Source: CAYSRJ01 sp964521865 | GTDB lineage: Bacteria; Spirochaetota; B62-G9; DRHN01 | Direction: 5' to 3' | Assembly (NCBI GenBank): GCA_964521865.1 | Contig: CAZFTJ010000001.1 | Span: 186,001 to 250,000, forward strand | DNA length: 64,000 nt | In this document: positions 33,482 through 42,367 of the stretch, piece after piece | Layout: the number at the start of each line of letters is the position of its first letter | Position numbering within the stretch: position 1 is the first letter of the stretch | Program-made: the position numbers and the translations under genes | Notes under the pieces: generated by a model | The model's database searches: none | Told to the model about the DNA's origin: nothing | What the model saw: only the letters and a program-made list of their open reading frames with translations

Positions 33482-34567
33482 ATGACCGAAGAAAAAGATA
33501 TTGAGCTCATTAATGTAACCAAAAGATTCGGACAAACAGTAGCGGTGAATAATCTTGTCTTTCATGTGAAAAAAGGTGAGTTCTTTTCCATCCTGGGTCC
33601 TTCCGGTTGCGGCAAAACGACAACTCTGAGAATGATATCGGGTTTCGAAGTCCCTTCTGAAGGGAAGATTTTAATAAAAGGGAAAGACGCTACCGATATT
33701 CCTCCCAACCACAGACCTACAAACCTGGTATTCCAAAACCTGGCTCTTTTCCCGGTTATGGATGTATTTGAAAATATAGCCTTCGGCCTTCGAACCAGAA
33801 GAATTTCAACCAAAGAGATAAAAATTAAGGTTGCAAAAATGCTGGAGATGGTCGGGCTTTCCGGTTATGGAAAAAAAAGAATAAGTCAGCTGTCCGGTGG
33901 CGAAAAACAGAGGGTAGCCATAGCGCGGTGTCTTATCATTGAACCTACCGTTTTACTTCTCGACGAGCCGCTTGGTGCGTTGGATTTGAAATTGAGAGAA
34001 CAGATGAAACTGGAGCTGAAGAAAATACATAAAAATGTAGGCACTACATTCATCTATATAACCCACGACCAGGGCGAAGCACTATTCATGTCGGACAGGA
34101 TAGCGGTCATGAATAAAGGAAGACTTCAACAGATAGGAACACCTGAAGAACTATACGACTCACCGACAAACGAGTTTGTGGCAGGGTTCGTCGGACAGAC
34201 AAACAGGACAGAGGGAATCCTAGAACAGGAAAACGGCCGTTTCGTATTCAGAAGCGGGGAGTTTAAAGCTTTAGTAAAGAATATACCCTCGGGACTTGGA
34301 CCGGGTAAAAAATGCTCGTTATTTATAAGACCTGAAAAGATCTCGGTATGGGATTACTCTCAGGAGGCAAAAGTTAAAGGTGAAAATGTCTATCAGGTAA
34401 CCGTTGATGATAAAATATTTATGGGGGAATGCGTCAGATACCTGGTTACAATACCGGGAGGACAGACCGTTGAAGTAATGTCAACCTACAGGAAGGGAAT
34501 TCCTGTAAAGAACGTTGGAGAAAAAATCATTATATCCTGGGATCCGGGCGATTCGAATATTTTTTAG
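33482..34567 (+). CDS. ABC transporter ATP-binding protein (PotA-like)
   Basis: ATPase of about 361 residues. Walker A GPSGCGKTTT, Q-loop LVFQNLALFPVMDVFEN, signature LSGGEKQR, Walker B VLLLDEPLGALDLK, switch ITHDQGEALFM, and TOBE-type C-terminus with LFIRPEKISVWDY. I use ATG 33482 (MTEEKDIELINVTKRFG), with GAGG six bases upstream; an ATG 24 bases earlier has no ribosome site. It energises the permeases that follow at 34584 and 35447. Confidence 0.92.
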   Translation: MTEEKDIELINVTKRFGQTVAVNNLVFHVKKGEFFSILGPSGCGKTTTLRMISGFEVPSEGKILIKGKDATDIPPNHRPTNLVFQNLALFPVMDVFENIAFGLRTRRISTKEIKIKVAKMLEMVGLSGYGKKRISQLSGGEKQRVAIARCLIIEPTVLLLDEPLGALDLKLREQMKLELKKIHKNVGTTFIYITHDQGEALFMSDRIAVMNKGRLQQIGTPEELYDSPTNEFVAGFVGQTNRTEGILEQENGRFVFRSGEFKALVKNIPSGLGPGKKCSLFIRPEKISVWDYSQEAKVKGENVYQVTVDDKIFMGECVRYLVTIPGGQTVEVMSTYRKGIPVKNVGEKIIISWDPGDSNIF

Positions 34568-34583
34568 CCTGAAAGGTAATTTT

Positions 34584-35450
34584 ATGACCGAGAAAAGAGT
34601 ACACATGAATAGAATCACAGGCTCTCTGATACTTTTGCCTCTTTTCATCTGGACAATTTTTCTACTTCTCATACCTCAAATCGGAATAATAGAAAGCTCA
34701 TTTCATTCATACATACATCCTGAAAAGGGTTACACACTGGAGAACTATAAATATATCTTCAGCGACCCGGGGATATTCAGGGTATTTGTAAGGACCATTA
34801 GGGCGGCTCTCATTACCACGGCAATAACTTTAATCGCATGCTACCCTATTGCTTATTATATTGCCAAAAAAGCCAAAAAAAAGATGCAGATCACATTCCT
34901 CATAATGTTGATGATTCCTTTTTATGTATCGGAGTTGATGAGGGTGTATGCATGGTGCATACTCCTTGGAGATTACGGCGTTATCAATTATTTGCTGATG
35001 AAACTCAGCATAATAAAAGAACCGCTAAAGCTGCTCTATACACCTTTCTCGGTATACCTGGGACTGATTTATGTTTATATCCTTTTCATGATTTTCCCGA
35101 TTTACTCGGTACTTACGGAGCTCGATGGCTCGCTACTCGAAGCAGCCTCGGATCTGGGGGCAGGTAAAGCGTACACCTTTATCAGGGTGATACTGCCCTT
35201 CTCGGCACCTGGTATTACTTCCGGATGTGTAATGGTATTCATGCTTTCGGTAGGTACGCTTTCCGTTCCTTCTGTGTTGGGAGGGGCAAACGTTCTTTGG
35301 TTTATCGAGCTTATTTACAGTAATTTTTTCTGGGAGAAAAACTGGAACCTTGGTGCTGCAAATGCAATCATGCTTGTTTTAGCATCCATAATAATCGTGT
35401 ATGCACTGCTCAGATTGTTCAGACAGAAGATCGGCGAGGTTATAGAATGA
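34584..35450 (+). CDS. ABC transporter permease (PotB-like)
   Basis: Membrane protein of about 288 residues with six hydrophobic segments, the first at LILLPLFIWTIFLLLIPQIG. The EAA loop reads LLEAASDLGAGKAYTFIRVI, followed by LPFSAPGITSG. The start at ATG 34584 (MTEKRVHMNRI) has AAAGGTAA upstream; the longer frame overlaps the ATPase gene. The end overlaps the next permease gene by 4 bases (ATGA). Confidence 0.92.
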   Translation: MTEKRVHMNRITGSLILLPLFIWTIFLLLIPQIGIIESSFHSYIHPEKGYTLENYKYIFSDPGIFRVFVRTIRAALITTAITLIACYPIAYYIAKKAKKKMQITFLIMLMIPFYVSELMRVYAWCILLGDYGVINYLLMKLSIIKEPLKLLYTPFSVYLGLIYVYILFMIFPIYSVLTELDGSLLEAASDLGAGKAYTFIRVILPFSAPGITSGCVMVFMLSVGTLSVPSVLGGANVLWFIELIYSNFFWEKNWNLGAANAIMLVLASIIIVYALLRLFRQKIGEVIE

Positions 35451-36244
35451 GAAAGACAAAGTTTGATATATCACTACTCATGCAGCGTTTATATTTTGCA
35501 TTGTTTTTTTTCTACATAATTGCACCGATTATCGTCATTATGGTCATTGCATTTAATGACAGTAAATTGGCAACCTTCCCATTGAAGGGATTTACTTTAA
35601 AATGGTTTTCCGTAATGGCTCATAATGAAAGGCTTATTAAGGCTCTGGTCACATCTTTTATTGTTGGAATCGGCACCACATCTCTATCGCTGTTTTTTGG
35701 GGTGACCGTCTCCTTTATTTTTGTAAGAAAAAAATTTTTTGGAGAGAACTTTTTTTACTTTCTTGCAATTTCCCCCCTTATAATTCCCGGAGCCATACTG
35801 GGCACTTCCATACTCGTTGCACTTGGAAAGATCGGCATCTCCGGCGGTATTTTAGCAACGATGATCGGCCAAACAATTTTTATTGCCTCTTTTGTGCTTC
35901 TTACGTTGATGGCTCAATTAAAAAAGTTCGATATATCGCTCGAGGAAGCTGCAGTTGATTTGGGAGCTACGAAAATAAAAGCGGTAAGAAAAATAACCAT
36001 TCCGTTTTTAAAACCGGCCATTATATCCGCGGCAATACTCGCTTTTTTACTTTCATTTGATAATTTCGGCACCACCGTTTTTCTCATCGGCAACGATATG
36101 ACCCTTCCCGTATATATTTACTCAACCATACGATTCGGCTATACTCCGGAAATGAATGCCCTTTTTGTGTGCCTGATTTTTTTAGCTGTAATTGGCGGAA
36201 TAGTTCAGTATCAGATATACAGGCTCAAAGAAGAAAATCAGTAG
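35447..36244 (+). CDS. ABC transporter permease (PotC-like)
   Basis: Membrane protein of 265 residues, six hydrophobic segments. EAA loop SLEEAAVDLGATKIKAVRKI, then TIPFLKPAIISAAILAFLLSFDNF, which is the usual PotC ending (SFDNF/SFDDF). Coupled to the PotB-like gene by an ATGA overlap. With the PotB-like chain it forms the channel of the importer. Confidence 0.92.
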   Translation: MRKTKFDISLLMQRLYFALFFFYIIAPIIVIMVIAFNDSKLATFPLKGFTLKWFSVMAHNERLIKALVTSFIVGIGTTSLSLFFGVTVSFIFVRKKFFGENFFYFLAISPLIIPGAILGTSILVALGKIGISGGILATMIGQTIFIASFVLLTLMAQLKKFDISLEEAAVDLGATKIKAVRKITIPFLKPAIISAAILAFLLSFDNFGTTVFLIGNDMTLPVYIYSTIRFGYTPEMNALFVCLIFLAVIGGIVQYQIYRLKEENQ

Positions 36245-36285
36245 AAGTTTCAAATTCAGTAGAATTTTAACATTAAGGAAGAAAA

Positions 36286-37167
36286 GTGGATCTTTCCATA
36301 AATACTGATTATACGGGCGATATGAGCTACTCTGAAACGTATCTCGAAAGGATTTCTGAGGCCGGATTCTCGCATATTCATTGGTGTCATCACTGGAAAG
36401 GGGATTATCTCTACTCAGATTATGAAATCGAAGAGATTGGAACCCGGCTGGATAAATACGGGTTGAAACTATCGGACTGCCACGGATCGGACGGTACGGA
36501 AAAATCGTTCTATTCTCTGGCGGAATATAGAAGAAAAGCCGGCGTCGAGCTGGTTAAAAATAGAATAGATTTTACATCGAAGCTTGGCGGAAAAGCGCTG
36601 GACCTCCATATATGGACGCCCGACGACTTTTTGACAGACAGTGAAGTGCGCAAAGATTTTTTAGAGGTGCTGTTTCGAACTTTCGATGAATTGATGGATT
36701 TTGCCCTGCATAAGAAAATTAAAATAGCAATCGAAAACCTGGAGTACGATACGAATACGGAAATTGACCTTTTGTGGGGAACCATTTTCGACAGATACGG
36801 GCCCGAGTATATCGGTCTTTGCTACGATTCGGGACATGGAGTATTATCTGACAGCGATACCCTGGAGCTTCTAAAAAAATACAAAGATAGAATTACGGCC
36901 TTGCATCTCCATGAAAACAACGGTTTTTTTGACCAGCATCTTATTCCTTTTACAACAAATCTCGTAAACTGGGAAAAGCTTGCCCGTATCCTGGCCGCAT
37001 CTCCCTATAACGGCGCCATCACCCTTGAGGTTGATATTAATAACTCTATATCTCATTTCAGAAGAAAAAATGATGAAATGTATTTTCTTAAAAAGTGCCT
37101 GGAAGCGGCAAAAAAAATTGAAAGTCTTGTGCTGAAAAACGCGGCAAAAGCCGATCCCGGGTTTTAA
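36286..37167 (+). CDS. Sugar phosphate isomerase/epimerase-like TIM-barrel protein
   Basis: Protein of 293 residues, xylose-isomerase-like fold. It starts at GTG 36286 (VDLSINTDYTG), 41 bases after the last transporter gene, with AAGGAAG upstream. Metal-ligand-like residues: Glu in KIAIENLEYD, Asp/His in GLCYDSGHGVLSD, His in ITALHLHENNGFFDQHLIPF and Glu in AITLEVDI. It is the last gene of the PotDABC-like operon, so it probably acts on the imported compound or a product of it. Such barrels also handle hydroxy acids and inosose-type compounds, so sugar specificity is not certain. Confidence 0.82.
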   Translation: MDLSINTDYTGDMSYSETYLERISEAGFSHIHWCHHWKGDYLYSDYEIEEIGTRLDKYGLKLSDCHGSDGTEKSFYSLAEYRRKAGVELVKNRIDFTSKLGGKALDLHIWTPDDFLTDSEVRKDFLEVLFRTFDELMDFALHKKIKIAIENLEYDTNTEIDLLWGTIFDRYGPEYIGLCYDSGHGVLSDSDTLELLKKYKDRITALHLHENNGFFDQHLIPFTTNLVNWEKLARILAASPYNGAITLEVDINNSISHFRRKNDEMYFLKKCLEAAKKIESLVLKNAAKADPGF

Positions 37168-37171
37168 AAGT

Positions 37172-37627
37172 ATGCAACGCTCTTTCCCGAAATCGCACAA
37201 ATCACCCGGCAGGCAATACATCTTCCTGGTGATCAGCATACTGCTTGGCGGCTTCCTCCTCTTTATAAGCGTTTTACCGCATTCCACGATCGAAGAGACC
37301 CCCTATCCCCAGATCTCCGACATCTTCGACGCCTCGATGCATTTTCTGGGCTTCTGCCTGTTCGATTTTTTTCTCATGTTGTTTGTTCTTACGCCGTATA
37401 TTCGGCCCAACACAGCCCGGGCCGACCCCAGGTGTGAAGTGCCCGGCTTAAAAAAGTTTGTGATTATCTACTTCTGCATTAGTGTGCTGTGGGGCCTTTT
37501 GTGCGAAGGCTCCCAGCTTTTCATTCCCTCCCGGAGCTTCCAATTCATCGATATGCTCTCAAATACTCTGCCGTCCCTTCTCATCTATGTCATTGCAAAA
37601 AAACTGCTGTTGAAACGCGACATGTGA
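37172..37627 (+). CDS. VanZ-like family membrane protein
   Basis: Small membrane protein of 151 residues with about four hydrophobic segments (IFLVISILLGGFLLFISVL; DFFLMLFVLTPYI; FVIIYFCISVLWGLL; LPSLLIYVIA). It shows the VanZ pattern: a histidine in ASMHFLGFCLFDFF, then a Glu-x-x-Q-x-x-x-P-x-R segment (EGSQLFIPSRSFQFIDMLSN) ending with Asp and Asn. VanZ itself gives low-level teicoplanin resistance; the activity of the wider family is not established. It follows the isomerase gene by four bases but has higher GC than that gene, so it may not belong to the same unit functionally. Confidence 0.8.
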   Translation: MQRSFPKSHKSPGRQYIFLVISILLGGFLLFISVLPHSTIEETPYPQISDIFDASMHFLGFCLFDFFLMLFVLTPYIRPNTARADPRCEVPGLKKFVIIYFCISVLWGLLCEGSQLFIPSRSFQFIDMLSNTLPSLLIYVIAKKLLLKRDM

Positions 37628-38209
37628 AAGTTTTTTTAAAATATTTAAATCCTGCTTTTTCATGGTACTTCCGATTTATTTTTATGAGAAATTCAGGCCT
37701 TTCGATTTTTTGCCCGCGTGCTATTTTTATGTATGGTATCTCCTCAATTATTAAATAATTTTTAATGTATGTCTATTTTCTCAATGCTTGTTTCAGCGTA
37801 TACTCTTATTGTACACACATATATATTAATTTCTCCGTAATATGGATACAAGTAGTAATTTTTATCATTTATTAATATTATACTAAAAAGTATAATTTTG
37901 TTTAATTATACGTGCTGAAATATGTACCAGGTGCTGTGAGATAATTATGAAACAGGAGGAAAAAATGAATCTCCTTTTACAGGGAATTACAGTTGATGAA
38001 AATATTGGTGCAAGCGCGCAGTAGCTTTTTTTAGCTCTTGCCATGAGATATTGACAGTTCATGAACAGGAGTTGCACGGATGTTAGAAAAACTCATTCGG
38101 CAGTTTTAAGAGCACTTCAAAAGATGCCGATTGAGAAAAAGTTGTGGATTGTTGAGATTGACCGCATTCGAGTACATGAATAAAAAGATAACGGAAGGGA
38201 GTTTAAATA
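37628..38209. other. Gene-poor AT-rich gap with decayed remnants
   Basis: 582 bases between vanZ-like and hicB. It holds a perfect 8-base-arm hairpin (37890-37911), a 19-codon frame with a strong AGGAGG (37965-38024), and near 38080-38181 a broken stretch reading AVLRALQKMPIEKKLWIVEI, which recalls the start of small antitoxins of the addiction-module type but is disrupted by stops. I regard the region as debris of former toxin-antitoxin genes. Confidence 0.4.
37965..38024 (+). CDS. Possible 19-residue peptide or leader
   Basis: ATG five bases after a perfect AGGAGG, then 18 more codons (MNLLLQGITVDENIGASAQ) and TAG. It may be a leader peptide or the start of a decayed gene. No family is recognised. 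Confidence 0.25.
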   Translation: MNLLLQGITVDENIGASAQ

Positions 38210-38419
38210 ATGAAAGAGATAATATTTATTGTCGAAGAAGATCCGGAAGGAGGGTATACTGCGCAGTCCCTTGGATATTCTATTTTTACAGAAGGCGAAA
38301 CACTGGAGGATCTTAAAATAAATGTTAAAGACGCTTTAAAATGTCATTTCGAAAAAAATGAGCTTCCTCTTTTTATCCGCTTACATATAATCAAAGAGGA
38401 AAAATTTACGTATGCATAA
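38210..38419 (+). CDS. hicB: HicB family antitoxin
   Basis: Protein of 69 residues, the short HicB form with only the partial RNase-H-like domain: IIFIVEEDPEGGYTAQSLGY, TEGETLEDLKINVKDALKCH. HicB binds and neutralises HicA and usually represses the operon. The gene order is antitoxin first, toxin second, with an 8-base overlap (hicA starts at 38412). GGGAG precedes the ATG. No DNA-binding C-terminal domain is seen, so autoregulation may rely on the complex. Confidence 0.85.
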   Translation: MKEIIFIVEEDPEGGYTAQSLGYSIFTEGETLEDLKINVKDALKCHFEKNELPLFIRLHIIKEEKFTYA

Positions 38420-38663
38420 AATCCCAAGAGATATTTCCGGTAAAGAGCTGGTTAAACTCCTTCGCAAGTATGGGTATGAAATTATAAGAGAAACAGGCAG
38501 GCATATAAGATGTGAATCAAAACTTAAAAGTGAAAAGCATAGAATTACAATACCTGATCATAATCCTATTAAAATTGGCACCTTAAATATTATTTTGAAT
38601 GATATAGCAGAACATTTAAAAATCAGTAAAGAAAAGTTGGTAAGCGAATTGTTCAGGAAATAA
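38412..38663 (+). CDS. hicA: HicA family toxin (mRNA interferase)
   Basis: Protein of 83 residues with the double-stranded RNA-binding-like HicA fold: IPRDISGKELVKLLRKYGYE, then the catalytic histidine in RETGRHIRCES, and ITIPDHNPIKIGTLNIILND, which is the typical P-x-H-x-x-I-x-x-G-T-L pattern. HicA cleaves mRNA in a ribosome-independent way. Slightly longer than the ~60-residue minimum. Paired with hicB. Confidence 0.9.
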   Translation: MHKIPRDISGKELVKLLRKYGYEIIRETGRHIRCESKLKSEKHRITIPDHNPIKIGTLNIILNDIAEHLKISKEKLVSELFRK

Positions 38664-38759
38664 GGAAAAGATTAAAATGCGAACAGTATTACATGTTGGA
38701 CCGTAACGGGTTTATGAGGAAATAATCAATCCCATATTTTACCATAAGAGATGTGATGC

Positions 38760-40154
38760 TTGAATAAGATGGATGAAAAAACCGGCAGAGACGACGATGG
38801 TATCTTCGACAAAAATCGGATAGAAGGCATGTTCGACGGCCCCATTTTACGGGTGCTCACCAGGCTCGCGCTCCCGATGTTCGCAGGCATGGTGTTTCAG
38901 GTGCTGTACAGCATAGTCGACACCATATGGATATCGAGGATCGACCTGAACGACCCCTCATATGTGGGCGGAACGGGCATGATATTTCCCCTCATATTTC
39001 TCATCATAGCGCTCGGATCCGGCATACTGATCGGGGTGAGCTCGCTTGTCGCCAGATCCATCGGCGAAAAGAACAGGCGCGTGCTCGACCGCACGGCCGA
39101 GTCGGGCCTCTTCATCGGTATTTCCCTTTCGGTTCTGTTCGTCTCGCTTGCGTACATCTTCGATAAAAAACTCGTGCGCATCCTCGGTGCAACCGGCGAT
39201 TACTACACGCACGCGCTCGAGTATCTCAGGTTCATGATACCTGCGGGTGCGCTCATGCTGATGGGCAACGTGTTCAACGGCATACTGCAGGGCGAGGGGC
39301 TCATGGAAAAGATCATGAAGGCCATGATCATCGCGACCATGGCCAATATCGTCCTCGATCCGCTGTGCATATTCGTCCTGGGGCTGGGAGTACGGGGCGC
39401 CGGTCTTGCAACTGTAATCGCTCAGCTCATCGCAGCGGTATACGTACTCGGTGTCTTTTTCAAAAAAAAGACGCTTGTGACGATTGAGTGGAAGCTTCGC
39501 AATGTGGATAAAAACATCATAAAAAAAATTATTGCCGTGGGCTTTCCCCAGACAGCAGGCCAGATGACAATGGCCGTCAGTTTCCTGTTCTTCAACAGGC
39601 TCGTGGTCGGTATCGACCCCCTGGCGCTCACCGCTTTTGCCCTGTACGGGAGGTTCGATCAGACCATCATCTTCCCGATACTCGCGATCGGCTCGGCCAT
39701 GATCACCATGATCGGCCAAAACTTCGGCAGGCGACTGTATAAGCGCGTGATCGACATATGGTGGACAGGAATTCTCGCTGCAATGGGAGTCATTGTCTTT
39801 TTGGGAACACTGCTTTTCATTTTTGCACCGAGGATATACCCCTTTTTCACTGACGTCGAAGGCGTAGAGCGGTATGCGGTGCTTCAGACCCGTATTGTTG
39901 TATACTCCTGGCTTCTGGCGTGTTTTACCGTTTTGGGAAGGGCGAGCTTCCAGGCGGTAGGAAGGGCGATTCCCGGCATGATCGTCGTGATACTGCGCAT
40001 CGTCGGGATAGCGCTGCCAGCGGCATATTTTTACGTGTACGTCCTGCATCTCGGGATATACGGCGTGTGGTTCGGCATCATAACCGGAAGCGCGGTCGCA
40101 GCGGTTGTGAGCGGCCTCTGGGTGCGAAAAACCCTGCTCGGGTATTTGATGTAG
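38760..40154 (+). CDS. MATE family efflux transporter
   Basis: Inner-membrane protein of 464 residues with twelve hydrophobic segments. Family landmarks: LRVLTRLALPMFAGMVFQVLYSIVDTIWIS near the start, split as LALPMFAGMVF and SIVDTIWIS; the repeat of this in the second half (VGFPQTAGQMTMAVSFLFFN); NVFNGILQGEG and GRASFQAVGRAIPGM. MATE proteins export cationic drugs or metabolites in exchange for Na or H. The start is TTG 38760 or ATG 38769; no strong ribosome site decides. The GC-richer sequence sets it apart from the AT-rich HicBA pair just upstream. Role in the polysaccharide locus not implied. Confidence 0.92.
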   Translation: MNKMDEKTGRDDDGIFDKNRIEGMFDGPILRVLTRLALPMFAGMVFQVLYSIVDTIWISRIDLNDPSYVGGTGMIFPLIFLIIALGSGILIGVSSLVARSIGEKNRRVLDRTAESGLFIGISLSVLFVSLAYIFDKKLVRILGATGDYYTHALEYLRFMIPAGALMLMGNVFNGILQGEGLMEKIMKAMIIATMANIVLDPLCIFVLGLGVRGAGLATVIAQLIAAVYVLGVFFKKKTLVTIEWKLRNVDKNIIKKIIAVGFPQTAGQMTMAVSFLFFNRLVVGIDPLALTAFALYGRFDQTIIFPILAIGSAMITMIGQNFGRRLYKRVIDIWWTGILAAMGVIVFLGTLLFIFAPRIYPFFTDVEGVERYAVLQTRIVVYSWLLACFTVLGRASFQAVGRAIPGMIVVILRIVGIALPAAYFYVYVLHLGIYGVWFGIITGSAVAAVVSGLWVRKTLLGYLM

Positions 40155-40227
40155 CGAGTGCTGGTGATAAAAATTATTTTGGATTATATTTCCTATGGTA
40201 TAAACTACACAGTGAAAGGGAGCGATA

Positions 40228-41346
40228 ATGCAGTTCATCGATCTAGCTGCACAGCAGAAGAGGATACGAGAGCGTATCGAATCGAACATCAGAAAAGTGC
40301 TCGATCACGGGCGGTATATAAACGGCCCCGAGATAACGGAGCTCGAGGAGAAGCTTGCCTCCTACGTCGGCATGAAGTTTGCCGCAGGTGTATCCAGCGG
40401 CACGGATGCGCTTTTAATTGCCCTGAAAGCTCTTGGAATAGGGCCCGGCGATGCCGTGCTGACCTCCACCTTTACCTTTATCGCCACCGCCGAGGTGATA
40501 CGGCTGCTGGACGCAACACCCGTCTTTGTGGACATCGACAGGCACAGTTTCAACATGGATGCAGCCAGGCTCGATGAAGCCGTTGAAGGCATTTTACGGG
40601 AAGGAAAGCTGGTCCCCAGAGCGGTTGTTCCGGTCGACCTGTTCGGCCAGCCTGCCGACTACGAGGAGCTAAACGCAATTGCGGATAAACATAATCTGAT
40701 TGTGCTGGAAGACGCTGCGCAGAGTTTCGGCGCCTCGTATAAAAACAAAAAGGCATGCTCGCTTGCGAGAGCGGGCGCCACGAGCTTTTTTCCGGCAAAG
40801 CCGCTCGGCTGCTACGGCGACGGAGGCATGATTTTTACTGACGATCGGGAATTATACGAAACAATCATCTCACTGAGGAATCACGGGCAGGGCAGAGATA
40901 AGTACGACAACGTGCGGGTTGGATTCAACGGCAGGCTCGATACCATGCAGGCGGCAGTGCTTCTTGCGAAGTACGAAATTCTGGATGAAGAGATAGCCCA
41001 CCGCCAGAAAGTCGCACAAGCCTACAACAAAGCCCTGGAGGGTTTTGTTGAAATCCCCCTTGTTAAAGCCGATAATATCTCGGCCTGGGCCCAGTATTCG
41101 GTTATGCATCCAAAGAGGGATGTAATCATAAAAAAGATGAGCGACGACGGCATCCCGACAGCCGTATACTACCCCAAACCGCTTCACCTGCAGGGCGCAT
41201 TTTCCGCTCTCGGATACCACCCCGGCGATTTCCCGGTTGCAGAGCAGGTGTCGAAAGAGATATTCAGCCTGCCCATGCACCCGTACCTGGCAGAGAAGGA
41301 CCAGCGCCGTATTATTCAATCGATAAAGGAATCGCTCTGGGTTTGA
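40228..41346 (+). CDS. DegT/DnrJ/EryC1/StrS aminotransferase
   Basis: PLP enzyme of 372 residues that transfers an amino group to a keto-sugar nucleotide. Landmarks: MQFIDLAAQQKRI, DHGRYINGPEITELEEKLAS, SGTDALLIALKALGIGPGD, EDAAQSFGAS, the PLP lysine in TSFFPAKPLGCYGDGGM, RNHGQGRDKYDNVRVGFNGR, and PMHPYLAEKDQ. The pattern is close to WbpE/WlbC-type enzymes that form UDP-2-acetamido-3-amino sugars. A GAAAGGGAG ribosome site is present. It is the first gene of the nucleotide-sugar set, followed by the MNT/HEPN pair and then rfbA. Confidence 0.9.
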   Translation: MQFIDLAAQQKRIRERIESNIRKVLDHGRYINGPEITELEEKLASYVGMKFAAGVSSGTDALLIALKALGIGPGDAVLTSTFTFIATAEVIRLLDATPVFVDIDRHSFNMDAARLDEAVEGILREGKLVPRAVVPVDLFGQPADYEELNAIADKHNLIVLEDAAQSFGASYKNKKACSLARAGATSFFPAKPLGCYGDGGMIFTDDRELYETIISLRNHGQGRDKYDNVRVGFNGRLDTMQAAVLLAKYEILDEEIAHRQKVAQAYNKALEGFVEIPLVKADNISAWAQYSVMHPKRDVIIKKMSDDGIPTAVYYPKPLHLQGAFSALGYHPGDFPVAEQVSKEIFSLPMHPYLAEKDQRRIIQSIKESLWV

Positions 41347-41474
41347 TTTTCACCTAAATATGGAATTTAGTAGTATAATAAGGTCGATATCATTTAAGCT
41401 AAAAGAAGCCGTCCGTTTTCTAAAAAAAATCGGAAGACTGATTGTTATTATAAAAATGAAAAGGCGATGAAATT

Positions 41475-41864
41475 TTGGAGCAATCATCGGAAAAAAAACT
41501 CAAAGAATCCCGTGAATACGCAAAACTACTTGAACAATCGATTAAAATAATTTTAGATAAACTGTCCGGACGAGTTCAGAAGATCAGTGTATTCGGATCG
41601 TATGCAAGGGGGAGGCGAGACCTTTTCACCGATCTGGATATTTTAATTATTATGAAATCGCAAAAACCGTTTCTTGAGAGAACAAAAGACATATATGGAT
41701 TACTATCCCTTCCGGTTGATGCCGACATTTTGTGTTACACACCCGAGGAAATGGAAAAAATGAAAAAGAGAGCTTTCATGAAAAATATATTAAAGCAAGA
41801 GGTTGTGTTGTATGAGAAGAGAAGCGGCACAGGAGGGGAAAAGGTGGCTCGATCAGGCGATTGA
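41475..41864 (+). CDS. Minimal nucleotidyltransferase (MNT) domain protein, probable antitoxin
   Basis: Protein of 129 residues, start TTG 41475. It has the nucleotidyltransferase beta motif G-S-x10-D-x-D (VFGSYARGRRDLFTDLDIL, with Gly41-Ser42 and Asp53, Asp55). A third acidic residue follows in VDADILCYT. In known MNT/HEPN pairs the MNT partner modifies the HEPN toxin with AMP and thereby silences it. The gene overlaps the HEPN gene (starts 41812), which is the usual tight coupling. The C-terminal 15 residues (KRSGTGGEKVARSGD) are low complexity and overlap the HEPN start. Confidence 0.87.
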   Translation: MEQSSEKKLKESREYAKLLEQSIKIILDKLSGRVQKISVFGSYARGRRDLFTDLDILIIMKSQKPFLERTKDIYGLLSLPVDADILCYTPEEMEKMKKRAFMKNILKQEVVLYEKRSGTGGEKVARSGD

Positions 41865-42216
41865 AGATTTAAAATGGGCAAAAGATCTTGCAGAACGGGG
41901 CGGCTGGCATATCGCCTGCTTTTTGGCGCAGCAGGTTGGAGAAAAAGCACTCAAAGCATATTTATATGCACAGAGTGAGGAAATTGTAATTGGTCATTCC
42001 ATTGAACGATTATGCAGCAACGCTTCTGCCTATGATAATTTATTTTCTGAAAAGGTGAAGAAATGGTCGATCCTTGACGGATTTTATATTCCCACACGAT
42101 ATCCGAACAGTCTCCCCGACAGCATCCCGGCAAAAGTGTATACTCGTGACGCAGCGGTAGAGGCTGTAGGTCTGGCAAACGAGATTGTGCAGTTTGTTGA
42201 GGGTAAGTTACAGTAA
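41812..42216 (+). CDS. HEPN domain protein, partner of the MNT gene
   Basis: Helical protein of 134 residues starting at ATG 41812 (MRREAAQEGKRWLDQAIED), with GAGG nine bases upstream inside the MNT gene. HEPN landmarks: RWLDQAIEDLKWAKDLAERG, HIACFLAQQVGEKALKAYLY, VIGHSIERLCSN and FYIPTRYPNSLPDS. The classical ribonuclease motif R-x4-6-H is not obvious, so toxicity is uncertain; many members of this branch lack it. Probably the toxin-like half of the pair, or a nucleic-acid-binding partner. Confidence 0.85.
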   Translation: MRREAAQEGKRWLDQAIEDLKWAKDLAERGGWHIACFLAQQVGEKALKAYLYAQSEEIVIGHSIERLCSNASAYDNLFSEKVKKWSILDGFYIPTRYPNSLPDSIPAKVYTRDAAVEAVGLANEIVQFVEGKLQ

Positions 42217-42228
42217 AGACGGGAAATG

Positions 42229-42255
42229 AATAATAAAGTGTTGCATTTTATTATT
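42229..42255 (+). terminator. AT-rich hairpin after the MNT/HEPN pair
   Basis: AATAATAAA pairs with TTTATTATT around an 9-base loop just after the HEPN stop codon. The stem has only A-T pairs, so it would be a weak terminator. Confidence 0.35.
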
Positions 42256-42367
42256 AGCTCAACACATGGTATATTTTATGACTTTTATGTTCAAAGGATT
42301 TTTAAATGGAGCTTCCTGCATTGAATGTGATTTTTGAGGATTCTTATATGTATCCAGGAGAGTGCTG

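Noticed and set aside
38958..40289. Antisense frame of 443 codons across the MATE gene
   Set aside because: It mirrors the MATE gene codon periodicity, is rich in His/Arg/Tyr typical of antisense translation, and has no family motifs. The sense gene has clear MATE landmarks.
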